From: Glomus cerebriforme
Lineage: Eukaryota; Glomeromycota; Glomeromycetes; Glomerales; Glomeraceae
Direction: 5' to 3'
Assembly (NCBI GenBank): GCA_003550305.1
Contig: QKYT01000018.1
Span: 319,179-383,178, forward strand
Length of the DNA: 64,000 bases
The position numbers and the translations under genes were made by a program. The notes beneath the pieces were generated by a model that did no database searches, had not been told where the DNA came from, and saw only the letters and a list, made by a program, of their open reading frames with translations. Positions 1-11,057 of the stretch are shown one piece after another. Within the stretch, counting starts at the first letter, position 1. Each line of letters begins with the position of its first letter.

Positions 1-525
1 ATTTTCATATCATTTTGCAACATTTATATTATTAATTTTGGTTAATTTTAGAGAAACGGCGCCATTTAGCTTTTTTTGTGAAAATGTGAAATTCCCTATT
101 TTCACTAAATTTAACAAAAAAAACCCAAAATTTTCCTGGTTAATTGTGGTAAATTGTGTGATAATGATCACCTTTAAACCTGTGTTATACAATACATCCT
201 CGCATGGTATTTCCTATGCTTGATTTAAAAGTACAAATTTTTGCAATATATCAGCATCCTGATTTTAAATAAAATTTAATAAAATAGATGCATCAAAATA
301 TTGATGAAAATTTATTAACTAATATTTATAATGGAGAAATATAGAAAACATTCGCATCAGGTGATTCTGAAAGCATCCTATTTTTTTACATCCAAATTCG
401 CAGATTCATATCTTAGAATAATTATCAATCTCAATTAGTTCCAGCCTTTCAAATCTGCAGTATTTAACATGAGAGTGATTTATAATGTAATTTGTAACCT
501 TCCCATGAAATATGATTTTGACAGA
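1..525. other. AT-rich stretch without a supported gene
   Basis: I see no gene here. Two short overlapping open frames on opposite strands (about 10-223) are uninformative low-complexity sequence. The last 100 bases may contain further decayed upstream sequence of the transposase that follows, but I cannot align it to anything. Confidence 0.5.
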
Positions 526-2976
526 AGAATATGCTAATATTAGATCTGCTTTCAGGACCTAATGAAGTACAAGTCGATAAAATAAATCATTACTTGTTAC
601 TAATCATTAATAAATTGCTTGAATTTTGGGTAGGTGTTAAATTACAAAAAACTGCAAACCACCCAAATGGCAGATCAATCTGAATGGCTATTATTTGCTG
701 CAGCAGTGATATTCTTGTAGCAAGAAAATTATGTAAACATATATCAGCAAATGCAGCTTGTTATCAATGTTATTAGATATCTAGTGGTAAAGAAGAAGAA
801 AGTTTTAATTATAGTGGTTTTGATGATATGAATAATTGGTTTAGATAAAGAGATTTAGAAGAATTCTGGCAAGATGCTTTGGCATAGCATAAATGTCATA
901 TAAAAGAAGAAAGAAAGGATCACGTTTCTATTAGACATCACTAGTCAAAAACTGATCTATCTTACAGATATCTTACAGATATCTTATAAATATCAGGTAC
1001 CCAAAATGCAGAAAATCTGCTATATATCGGATACCCAATATGTATACTATAGAATTAAAAAATACAATTTATTAATTATCTCGCTATCCAGTGATCATAA
1101 AAAGATAAACTATAGCTCATTCAATTCGTCTCACTGAGATGTATCGAATGGTACTAATTTCGCATTTCTAAGTGAGATAGATGCCGAGATATTTGATAAA
1201 TCATAAAAAAATAAACAAAAAATGCAATATCTCGATATCTATTGCACCTAGAAATGCAAAATTAGTACCATTCGATACGTCTCAGTGAGACGAATTGAAT
1301 GAGCTATANTTTATCTTTTTATGATCACTGGATAGCGAGATAATTAATAAATTGTATTTTTTTAATTCTATAGTATACATATTGGGTACCCGATGTATAG
1401 CAGATTTTCTGTATTTTGGATATCCAATATTTATAAGATATCTGTAAGATAGATCAGTTTTTGACCAGTGCATATTAGGTAGACAGAATTATTAAGATTG
1501 CCATATTTCAATCCAATTCAACATTACATCATAGATCTGATGCATAATCTATTTTTAGATATTACATGCTGGATTGTAATGAGTTTATGGATTAATGGTA
1601 ATAAAATTTCTAAAAATGATCTTGAATTAATGGAAAATAGAGTAAAAGCTATTAAGCTGTCAGCAGATCTTGATCAAATACTAAATAAAATAGCTACAGT
1701 TAAAGGATTCTTCAAATTTACTGCCGATCAGTAGAAAAATTTCATCTTAGTATACGCAACACCTTTAATGTGAAATTTGTTATCTGATTTAGATTAAAAA
1801 ATTTTAAGCAATTTTGTAAAAACTTATACTTTACTAATTTATTATATTATAGACAATCAGATATTAAGTGAAGTTCATGAACATTTGTTTAAAGTTAGTC
1901 AACTTATTAAGAAAATTATGGTCAACAATTAATTATACTAAACATCCACTTATCTCTTCACTTTACCAAATGTTGCTCCATTATACTCATTTTGGTATTA
2001 TTTTTTTAAAAGAATGAATGGAACCTTAGGTATGTATTCAGTAAATCATATTACGCAATTTAGTTTAAGATTACTTTACATGTACCGATTTGTTTTTTTA
2101 GATTTTTTCCAATTCTCAACATAGCATTGAACCAGAATTATTGAGAATTATTATACAGAATTTTAGAATAAACAACCTAATTTTTATTCAATCAGACAAT
2201 CAAAAACTTATTAACTACCTTAAATTAATCAAATCTCAGTCAACTACAGGTTCATTAGCAGCATATGATAGTTTTAAGTCTGAAGAATTGCTTTGCTTTA
2301 GAAAAATGTTTTGTAATGATTAGACGATACAATTACTGGTAGTAAATTATTTTCAGGTGAACTGTTAACTCCAATCAATTATAAAGTGGATTTATCTGAC
2401 AATTTATATGAACAGTTAATTAATTATTATAATGAAGCATACAATGATTTGGAAGTTGAATTCATTTCAATAAATTATTTAATTGAAAAAAGTTTGCAAA
2501 ATGATTTATTAAATTGATATATAATCATTCAACTGATAATTAATNAATGTGAAAGAATTCATGTTGCTGCAGAAATATTCAGGTCAAAATTAATATCTCT
2601 ATATGCAAATAATTCTCACATTTTGGCAAAGTTTATTCAAGATAATAATTCAATAGATTTATTTTTGGACAAGTCCAATATTATCATTATAACTTCCAAC
2701 TGGTGAACATATACACAGGCTTGCTTATATCAAGTGATATTTACTAGTTGCTAACCATCTAACTTAGTTTTACTGCCGAATTGAAAGAAATGATGACTGT
2801 AGTGTTAATATTGAGCTTTGAAATCCTGATAAATTTCATAAATTATCCCGTAATAGCATAATTCCAATTCATAATATTTACAGTCAGTTTATTTCTGCTA
2901 ATTTTATTGTTAAGAAAAGAAATAATAGTAAAACTTATATGGCAGTAATACTAATAAATAGACAATTTTATTTGTA
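526..2976 (+). pseudogene. Plavaka/CACTA-type (Tnp2-like) transposase pseudogene
   Basis: A long, broken coding region for a Tnp2/Plavaka-type transposase of the CACTA superfamily, which would cut and paste its own element. Pieces readable in order are GPNEVQVDKINHY and KLLEFWVGVKLQK (about 550-650), EESFNYSGFDDMNNWF (about 798-848), and after an inserted MITE, LPYFNPIQHYIIDLMHNLFL (about 1,498-1,557). That last piece resembles the family signature D-P-M-H-N-L-F-L-G, with P changed to L. A C-terminal third follows (NFRINNLIFIQSDNQKL near 2,160; HVAAEIFRSKL near 2,560; IIPIHNIYSQF near 2,860; final stop near 2,976). Many stops and shifts occur, and one N (2,545) lies inside. The MITE at 939-1,470 splits it. 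It cannot be functional. The family call comes from recalled similarity and the signature motif; terminal repeats of this element were not found. Confidence 0.7.
939..1470. mobile_element. Foldback MITE with CACTA-like ends, copy 1
   Basis: A near-perfect palindrome of 532 bp. The left end reads CACTAGTCAAAAACTGATC and the right end is its inverse, GATCAGTTTTTGACCAGTG, with arms of roughly 240 bp meeting at a short AT-rich loop near 1,190-1,225. It has no coding capacity. It is flanked by the 3-bp direct repeat CAT (936-938 and 1,471-1,473). Removing the element and one CAT joins the interrupted transposase in frame, so this is the insertion footprint. CAC...GTG ends plus a 3-bp duplication fit a non-autonomous CACTA derivative. 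A second copy lies at 12,066-12,586. One ambiguous base (N) sits at 1,310. Confidence 0.85.
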
Positions 2977-3305
2977 ATCATTTAATAATATGTAATTGGG
3001 TTATTTTATTAAATAATATTTGCTGTATCACAATTTTACAAATTATTACAAATTGGATTGCTAATTTTGTTTAAATAATCGCTTAATAAAATTACTATAA
3101 ATCAGTCAATCCAATTACTTATATTGTATTTAATCAGGTATGTGCCTTATTGATCACCAATTTTTGTTTAATCTGATATATATACTATGTTAACTAATTA
3201 TTTTAATAGTTATTAATCGGGCATATGTCTGATTGAATAGCATTCTACCTGTGTATAGAATGAAAAGGTCTTAAAACTAAGTGATTAAATAATTTTGCTA
3301 GATAT
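2977..3305. other. AT-rich spacer between two decayed elements
   Basis: No gene recognised. Short AT-rich tracts with no clear inverted repeat that would mark the end of either neighbouring element. Confidence 0.5.
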
Positions 3306-4530
3306 ATGATTACAAGCAATCAGGATACCCCAATTAAAATAGATATAGAAGATTCTCATATAGTGTATTTTGATATATCAGCACACTGTAGAGGAAATAC
3401 TTTGTATTTCAAAAGACTAGAAAATATACTTGACCATCCTGATACATCTGGTATAGTCATGAAATATCTTTTTAGTCGTGATCTCTCAGATTTTAAACTA
3501 CAAGAAATTCCCAATACTAAATTGAAAAAAAATATAATGTGAAACCAACTACCTAATCCCATTCAATTTATAATCAATTATATTTTCCTGTAGTGTGAGA
3601 ATAAAGTAGCCAAGTTAAGCTATATATCATTATATCAGAATTATCTTGAATGGTGTAGGAAGAATGGGAAAAAACCATTTAATAGTACTATACTAGAAAA
3701 GAAGTTTTCATAAATCGGCATTGATCAAACATGTTCATAAAATAATGGAGTAAAAGTATATCAATATATTCTTCAACCATCCAAAAATTGTGGCTAAGCT
3801 CTATAAATCTGGCCTAAGTAATATTGAAGAATTTTCTGATATGTCTTAAGATGATTTACCTATAAACGAGATCACATATTCAATATGCCAAAAACTATTT
3901 TCCAAAAAGTAATCCCACTTCACTCAGAAAAGAATACATCTTCATTTAGTACTAAAAAAGATAAGAAAGTAGATAAACAGGATGATTCAATCCAAAAGCT
4001 TTTCAACTATATATCAAAATAAGCTGAAGTTCCAAACTTCTTTATATCAGAAACTTCTAAAACTTCTAAGACTTCTGAATTACCTAAGCCAGTAGTCAAT
4101 GAACTTGAGACTAGTAAACTTTCTGAATCTATTAAGCCTATAAGTGAAGTAATGAATACATTTCCTAAAGAAACTGATTCTTCCAAACCTATTAATGAAA
4201 TATTATCTACTATACTTCTAACTAGACAACAGCATGAAGAGCATCTCAGAAAAAGGGCAGCCAAACTTGGTGAGGATCCAGATGTCTTCATGACTATCAC
4301 AGAAAAGGACAAACTCAATTCCATTGCATTTCAGGATAGAATGGAAACTGACGCTTAAATATATGATTATGCGAAAAAGATAGAAGAAAATCCCAAAGAA
4401 TATATGGACATAATAATACGGAAAAGATTAATAGAAGAAGAAATAATTCATCATAACCTTGAAAATAAAAAAATCACATTCTTATGGTTCGATACTGATA
4501 AGGAATGGCAAAAAAATATAAGCATACTTT
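3306..4530 (+). pseudogene. D5-like (SF3) primase-helicase C-terminal region, decayed
   Basis: The readable start contains GNTLYFKRLENILDHPDTSG, KYLFSRDLSDFKLQEIP and, after a stop, NQLPNPIQFIINYIF. Spacing and wording (a tract like 'HPD..G.VMKYLL.RDLSDF.P..IP.T..K') resemble the C-terminal part of D5-type superfamily-3 helicases of large DNA viruses and related replicons. Further on come YQNYLEWCRKNGEKPFNSTI (about 3,625-3,690), a Ser/Thr/Pro-rich linker, and a charged tail with EDPDVFMTITEKDKLNSIAF (about 4,270-4,330). Multiple stops and shifts show that it is dead. No Walker motifs are visible, so only the region after the ATPase core survives or is recognisable. The D5 assignment is inference; a host repeat family of unknown function is the alternative. 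A recombinase-like relic follows 190 bp downstream. Confidence 0.4.
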
Positions 4531-4720
4531 AGGAGAATGGTATACTTTGATAAAAGTGAATAAGAATGGGTAAATAGATATTGGTAGAAATGGAACTTTC
4601 TGTTCTTTACAAAATTCAAATTGATGTAAATATCCTTTCAACCTGGAAATATTTTTTTCAAATTGAAAAATAACTAGATTAATATAACTAGATAATACTT
4701 AGTATTAACATGAATACAAA

Positions 4721-5932
4721 ATGACTACTTCAAGAACCCAAAAACCTAAAGCTAATAACTTTGTATTTATTTTAGAGCAGTTTCTAAAAAAGCATAATTT
4801 GTCAGCCAACTCCACCTCAAAACAATTAAGCAAACATGCTTCCAAACTTGATGTTTTACTTCCTGATTGGATAGCTCGCAGATGTGTTAAAGTTACACTT
4901 GCCAGATGCATGCTTATTTAGTAAAGAAAAAATAAAGATTCTCTTATCAGATAAAAGAAAGAAAAATCTCACCATAAAGAAAAAGGCAAAATATTGTGCT
5001 AAGAATGGTGATATTATAGACATTTTTGCTAATCATTTGGATTTAAGCCCAAAAAATAATGATGAAAATGAAATCATTACCAGTTGCTCATTTCAGTTAC
5101 AATTCCATATGAAGTTAATAGAAGGTGAGGCAGATCCTGAAATTATTAATTTCTATACCAAAGATCAAAGACTTATTCAAGAGTCTAATAAAATTCAGAA
5201 AAAGTAAACTAAAAAATGAATGGCTAATCCAAACTTCAGAATATGGATGTATCTGAAATTCCTACTAGAGAGGATCTTGCAGATGTGATAGTGATATTGA
5301 GTATGAGACTTGCAGAAGTAAGTTCTCTTCAGATCAATTACTATGAACCAAACCCTTCGAACATTCCAGTATGGTATAAAAATGGCTATTCTTAGTACTG
5401 TACAGGCTATTTAAAGAGTAGAGGAAAAAAGAAGAAGAATCCAGAGCCTTACCTATTTCTTTCCATGAAGAAGAATCCAGAATGTGTAAGGGAGTTGCTT
5501 ACTTGAATTCAAGAGGCAATTAAGACTAAAAAGTTATCTAATCCTGTTTTTACTGAAAGTGAAATATGTAATGCTTGGCCATTTAACGAATTTTTAAAGT
5601 AAGAATCCTATAAAACCATACCTAAAAAGTTAAGAGATTATGAAAAAAAGCATGCTTTTATAATTTATGGTAGTAAGAAATCAACTCCCAAACATCTTAA
5701 ATATCTTTTTAGAATCGAACTGAGATAAGAATCAAATCATCTTGATGTGGGAGATAATTATGCTATAAGCAATACAGAATCAGAAGATTCTGACTTTGAA
5801 TCTGAGCAAGCATCCAGTCCAGTATCAGAGTTACAGGCTTCACCTTCAGAATCATTTCAGCCTAAAAACAAGGATTATAATCCCTTCGAATCTCAGATAG
5901 CAAAAATTGATTCAATGTTAGCTAGTTTCTAA
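4721..5932 (+). pseudogene. Tyrosine-recombinase-like protein, decayed
   Basis: Begins at an ATG with NNFVFILEQFLKKHNLSANS, then a basic segment, then REDLADVIVILSMRLAEVSS around 5,260-5,320. The last piece resembles the Box I region of tyrosine recombinases, where a catalytic Arg sits in an 'R..E...L' helix. It is followed by WYKNGYS, YCTGYLKSRGKKKK and a C-terminal part with KLRDYEKKHAFIIYGSKKST, KHLKYLFRIELR and an acidic Ser-rich tail ending in IDSMLASF at 5,932. At least four in-frame stops and one shift break it. A clear H-x-x-R and catalytic Tyr cannot be assigned by eye, so the enzymatic class is uncertain (Crypton/DIRS-like YR or an unrelated repeat family). It follows the D5-like relic on the same strand, and both look equally old, suggesting one former element. 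Confidence 0.4.
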
Positions 5933-6221
5933 AACTATATAAACTAATATCTTGTTCAAGATCCTATCAAAATAAGGCAGGATTTTTTTTTAATCTGACC
6001 CTACTAGACTGAAGCAGTGATTACCAGCTCAGAAGAATTTGCTAAGTCACAAATTATGTGACAAAATAAATGATCATATAGCAGGTCTGTACAACAAGTG
6101 AATTTCTCAATTTTAGACCTCAGTATTTTTTTGCAAATAAAATTCTTTTTTACTCTTGTCCTCATATACGCTAGTTTGCACCAATAAAATTTCATAAAAA
6201 ATACTATATAAGTCAGAAAAC
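5933..6221. other. Spacer
   Basis: No gene supported. A minus-strand open frame at 6,004-6,195 has no recognisable content. Confidence 0.4.
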
Positions 6222-7892
6222 ATGTCTATCACTTTGCTTTGTTTCATTAAAGGAAATACTTTAGCGAATGCTTTTCCTATTCATATAGATGGAAATAGTC
6301 TTGTTAGTGATCTTAAGGAGGTTATTAAGGAGAAAAATATGCAAACTTTCACTAATGTTGATACCAAAGACTTGAAACTATGAAAGGTGTCGATCTCTGA
6401 TGATCATGACAATCTCTTAAGCAATCTTTATTTCACTTCAAGATAAACCTGAACTCCTTGCAACAAGAAAAATAGAAGACTACTGGTCTGAGAAACCACC
6501 TAAGAGGAATATTCATGTCATCATAAAATTGCTACATAAGTGTCTGGTACAGTCTCTAATTTTCTAGCATTTTTTCTCATAATATTCGCTCAACATATCT
6601 TTGTTTTTAGTTCTCAGCCTGGAAAAGGCATTGTCGTGTATTCTACCACTTGTAACATATTCTCCAAAATGTATTACATTAAAGATCACTACAAAGGTCA
6701 ATGGTGATTTGCCAACAAATGTAATTCTATAGGGGACTTTTTTGAGCAAGTGAACAGATTTAACAACCAGTATTCAAAAGATCCCAATTTAATGATGGAT
6801 TTGTTGTAGTTGGAGAAGAGGATGTTCATAACGCTATGAATATTAATATTTGTATGATTTTGAATGATCTCATGGGGCCAAAATATGATTTTACAAGATA
6901 CCCAACATATACTCCTGGTATACCAGATTTTAATTACCATCTCGTGGAATTATTGATCTTGGTGATTGAAGTTAAGAGAAAGTATATTTTAAAAAATATC
7001 AATAGACATACATTTTCTAAGTTTTACCAGATGGATGAAAAGGCAAGAATAGTTATCCAATAAATATACAATTACATGGGGGTAAATGAACTTAGATATG
7101 GTATTTTAGCCACCTATGATAATCATTAATTTCTACGCTAAGAATACACAGAGCTTTGGATTTCAAAACTCTCCCATTACAATCAGAATCTTCACCAGTA
7201 CTCAAGGCATATGCTTATATAACTTAACAAGCAAAAGAAAATCCTAAATCCATCTACCCACTCCAGGTATCTATACAAGCTCATGGGAACAATAATTCAC
7301 ATACTCTTCAATCATACTTAAAGTCATCTTTCAGCTCTTCATCAAACTAACAACCAACTTCTGGCACCTTGATAAATCAACAATCATCTTCCAACACTAC
7401 TGTAAATCAACTAAATTTTAGCTTTGCGAACTTTAAATTTAAGAGTATATTAGATGAAAGACGAAGTGGTAAAACACTCCTATGTGAGTTTCATGGTGAT
7501 ACAATTGCTTTGAAGAGTGCTGACTTATCAAAAATCTCACTGTATATCCTAGAAGAAATGCAAAAAGAAGTTAAGATTTACAAGTCCTCACTAATATTTA
7601 AGACAAGTATATCCTAAAGCTGATTTATTATAGATATTATGAAGGAGAAATGAACTTCATTATTGGTATGATCATTACTAGAACTACATTGAGCGAGCAT
7701 AAAATAACAAAATGGCAAAGATCCAAGACTCTTAAAGAACTAAAAGTAATCTACAAGCATGGTATTCTTCACAATGATATCCAAGAGGAAAACATTTTAA
7801 TTAATGATAATAGAGATATCTACCTGATAGACTTTGGGATGGCAAGTTGGACAGATACAAAAAAGAAGAGAAAACTCTTTGAAAAGGAATAG
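6222..7892 (+). pseudogene. Crinkler-type protein: CRN header + nuclease-like + kinase, broken
   Basis: The start MSITLLCFIKGNTLANAFPI is the ubiquitin-like Crinkler (CRN) header. It continues VSDLKEVIKEKN and DTKDLKL, where the expected Trp is now TGA (about 6,380). After a frameshift come KPELLATRKIEDYWSEKPPK and NIHVIIK, ending the header. The middle (about 6,836-7,200) has GIPDF followed by LVIEVKRKYIL, a P-D...E-x-K arrangement typical of PD-(D/E)xK nuclease-like domains, then ARIVIQQIYNYMGVNELRYG. The C-terminus (about 7,369-7,892) is kinase-like: FHGDTIALKSADL (VAIK-like lysine), then HGILHNDIQEENILI (HRD loop variant with D and N kept) and LIDFGMAS (DFG). The order CRN header, nuclease-like, kinase is known for Crinkler proteins, which can be secreted effectors in oomycetes and occur widely in Rhizophagus. 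Several stops and shifts make this copy a pseudogene. Confidence 0.8.
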
Positions 7893-8325
7893 CTCAAATT
7901 ATCTCAATTGCTAGATAGATATATTGTATAAGAATCTATTATTTCACAAATTCTTATTTCTTGTAATCTTAATTTCTTATAATTAATAATTATGTATTTT
8001 ACAGACATTTTGTAAAGAAGGAGAAGCAAATTTCCAAGTCACGTAAATATCAGATGGTTAGTTAGACTGTAGGATTATATATTAGTCATTAGCATAAAAA
8101 CTTCACCATGTATTCTGAACTTTTTTTCGCTTATACTGTATTACAGGTACAGTCCTGAGCTTTGTATTTATTTTTCGCATGTATTAATAAATTTTTTTTT
8201 CTTGGCAAAATTTTATGAATTAAGTTTACAAAGTGAAATCACATGAATTTTTTATTTTAAATGTAAATATACAGTGTATAAAATTATTTTTAAAAATAAT
8301 ATTTGAGATTAACTTACTTAGATAA
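7893..8325. other. AT-rich spacer
   Basis: No gene recognised. Contains short T-rich tracts only. Confidence 0.5.
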
Positions 8326-8772
8326 GAAAATGCCAGACTTATAACTGAAAATACTGAGTTTAAGGCTAAGTATGACAAGGCCAAGGATGAGATTACAAAG
8401 CTAAGAGTCAAGCTCAGAAATAGAATCAAAGAATTAGAAAAAACTAGAATAGATACCACCGCTAGATATGATATTGAAAATGTTAGGCATGATGCTAAAA
8501 ATGCTAAACTTAAGGTTAGAGTTGTAAAGTTAGAAAAAGATTCTAAACAACCATGAAAGGATTCCTCTTCCAAAAAACTTGCTAACATACCAGATCCTAT
8601 AGTAACAAATGATGCAGTACCTGCCAATTCTAAGTCATCAGAGGAAAAGATGATGGATACTTTTCTGAATGAAGCGAATAAAAAAAGGTTAGCAATGAGA
8701 TTAGGTAGAGAAAGTGGGAGGAGAATGAATTATATGGTAAATAGTATAATAAATTCAAGTTTGCAATTATAG
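8326..8772 (+). pseudogene. Coiled-coil protein fragment of a multicopy family
   Basis: A 149-codon frame with one internal TGA (near 8,554). It reads ENARLITENTEFKAKYDKAK, then EITKLRVKLRNRIKELEKTR and NAKLKVRVVKLEKDS, a heptad-like pattern of charged and Leu/Val residues typical of a coiled coil. After the stop come KKLANIPDPIVTNDAVPANS and an amphipathic C-terminus (MDTFLNEANKKRLAMRLGRE), ending at TAG 8,770-8,772. No ATG lies at its start. It resembles repetitive coiled-coil tails in Rhizophagus multicopy genes. A function cannot be assigned. The open frame on the opposite strand is its shadow. Confidence 0.55.
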
Positions 8773-9010
8773 CATAGGCTTAACTAGGTATTTTGTATAG
8801 ATTTTTCTTTACATTTATCATTTGATATCTAGCATGACACATATCTCATCCGATTGACAAAACTGTGTAATCATGATATAATTCTATGAATATTTCAAGA
8901 AATATCCAAACGTAGGTTTGGAAGTGACGCTTTTGTACTTTTGTACCTTTTATCTAATATTTTCTTTTAAGTTCATATACTCTTTCTTGGTATTATACTT
9001 TACAAGAGTT

Positions 9011-10188
9011 ATGAGCGAGAAGATTAGTAAATTCTTTCATGACACCTTTCATGTACAGTATCTTAGTTTTTAAAAAACAGAAAAGAGAATATGTATTTAA
9101 CAAATTTTTTTATGTAGAACTCAGAGAACCATAATGCCATTCGGGATCGTGAGCATTATAGTAAGTCTACCTTTTTGTCAACCAGTTCTAATAGTAATGA
9201 TTTGAAACATAGTATGCCTCTTGTGGGCGCACTATATAATGAAGATAAGTTTCGAGTAGAGGATAAGTTACCAAGACAAGTTAAGTTACCTTGCCAGAAT
9301 GCAAATCATCTTATGCAACAAATTCACTATGATGGAACTGAACTGGCTAAATCATTCAAGAATAGAAGCGAATTACATCAACAACTCAAAAATAGTGAAG
9401 AAGAGAGTAAAAACAATACCGGCACTCGAATGGTGCACCCAGCATGTTCAAGAAATATCCAAGCGCTGTCCTTACAATTGGGACAATTGCTCCGAGTCAA
9501 TAGCTTAGAGGGCAATACACGGGCAGAGAAAAAGCTGTGCCACTTTGTACTCCCAAATGATCGACCTAAGTCATGGAAAAATGAGGGTAATACTTCTGTA
9601 TGCCAAGTGTCAGCAAGTAATGAAATCGATGAAGTACATGAGTATTACAATAATTTACCGATTATAGTTGAAACAATTATGAACCCCAACCGTTCCTATA
9701 TTGCAAACTCACTTGGCTTTAAGCTTCATGATAAAGATCAAGAAAACTATATCAGTTATATAAAAGAAGAACTTATCGGTTATATTGAGGATGTTTTAGA
9801 ATTTGGTTTCGATCATATTATCATAATTGGAGAACTTTACTGCGGAATGCTTTTTCTGGACTGTTTCAGCCACGTGTTTAATTTTGACTCTATGACAGGT
9901 ACATTATTATTTCTTGGGGATTACTTCAAAAGAGTAAAAAGAGTGACAATGGGAATTAATGCTAAAGGAGTGCCATGGATCGTAGATGCTAATGGAGGAA
10001 ATATTGTTGATGTTAGTGGTATGTGCAAAATTTACTCATTTTAAAAATTTTATTTTTTGTAACTGTTTATTTTCTTTTTAGGTTTCGATCACTATCTCAT
10101 TCCTTTCGAAAAGGAACAAATCAAAAAGGCTGCAAAGAAATATACAAAAAAGAAAAAAAAGAAGAGTTCAAGAAAGAAGTATTCCTGA
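9011..10188 (+). CDS. Uncharacterised 349-aa protein, three exons
   Basis: I infer exons 9,011-9,052, 9,118-10,018 and 10,082-10,188, joined by GT-AG introns of 65 and 63 bp. The total is 1,050 nt, closing exactly. The first exon encodes only MSEKISKFFHDTFH; without it the main frame meets TAG at 9,115, which is the splice acceptor. The N-terminal half is hydrophilic with no known domain. The C-terminal half is globular: NRSYIANSLGFKLHDKDQEN, YIKEELIGYIEDVLEFGFDH, IIIIGELYCGMLFLDC, HVFNFDSMTGTLLFLGDYF. The alternation of strands and the 'iiIG....G.lFlD....Vf.fd' pattern are vaguely like the SUKH/SMI1-KNR4 fold. The end is a Lys-rich tail that could act as a nuclear signal. It is the only apparently intact gene among decayed elements in the left 23 kb. 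Function unknown; SUKH is a weak guess. Confidence 0.75.
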
Positions 10189-10796
10189 TTTAATTTATAT
10201 GCTTAATCATTTTAAAATTCTTATTGATAATTGATAATTACTTTTTTCTGATTGATAATTAATTTGTTTCTAAAACACAGCTTAGTTACTTAATGCAAAA
10301 AAAAATAAAATGCACATCATTATGAAATATTCATTTTTATTTACTGCATCTGTAAATATATTTTTATGTATTGTTTCAAAATAAACTTTTTTCACACCAT
10401 CTATTTCAAGGTTAAGCATAGAAAATATTGACTATGTAATAGCTAAAGTTTTGAAATCGAATCAATAAGACCACTGTGCCAAATTTTCTCAAATGTGACT
10501 CTCGCCTGATTACACTTGCCAAATTTTTTCCATGTTTTAGTATTATCTATACATGTATGCTTATTATTTTACAAATAATATATGCTTATCAATTATTTTT
10601 TTAACTTGTATATGCCCATATCAGGCCCAGTATTTTTTTATTAATTACTAAATTTATCGTTATACATTTGATTTTGTAATTTTAATATGTCTATATAAAA
10701 ATAATAGCTAATATAACATCATTACTTAATAAAAACAAACTAACTCTGCTGTTGTTTTTCTGAATAATTAATCGTGACATTAATTACATTCACATT
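10189..10796. other. Intergenic, no gene seen
   Basis: AT-rich sequence downstream of the three-exon gene, containing its presumed 3' end. No repeat structure or coding pattern stands out. Confidence 0.5.
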
Positions 10797-11057
10797 TTGC
10801 AAAAAGGAAGGAGGAGTGTAGGCGTTATAGGCTTAGAAATAGCAGGTCCTTCTATAGATGGTATTACTGACCTTGATGGCATCTTCTTGATAACTTTTGA
10901 TGATTTCTTAGATATGCTACAAGGGGGAACTGATTACTCAATTTCAGAATTCAATCATTTAGCTATAGAGATTGAAAAGACTCTTGAAGACATCTTGACC
11001 ATTGAAGAAGAACTAAAGCATACTAATATAATAAAAACTGCAAATAAAATATTTTAA
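10797..11057 (+). pseudogene. Gene fragment of unknown family
   Basis: An 86-codon open frame without an ATG at its beginning. It reads GVIGLEIAGPSIDGITDLDG, FDDFLDMLQGGTDYSISEFN and EIEKTLEDILTIEEELKHTN. Composition and balanced codon use look like real protein, not random AT-rich sequence. The missing start and abrupt AT-rich edges suggest an internal fragment of a larger gene. I do not recognise the family. Confidence 0.4.

Noticed and set aside
939..1470. Hairpin precursor of a small RNA
   Set aside because: The palindrome is fully explained as a transposable element with a target duplication; no evidence for transcription.
4007..4324. 105-codon minus-strand open frame
   Set aside because: Shadow of the Ser/Thr-rich linker in the D5-like relic on the plus strand.
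8226..8627. 133-codon minus-strand open frame
   Set aside because: It is the antisense of the plus-strand coiled-coil relic; its Leu/Ser/Phe-rich composition is what the complement of Glu/Lys codons gives.
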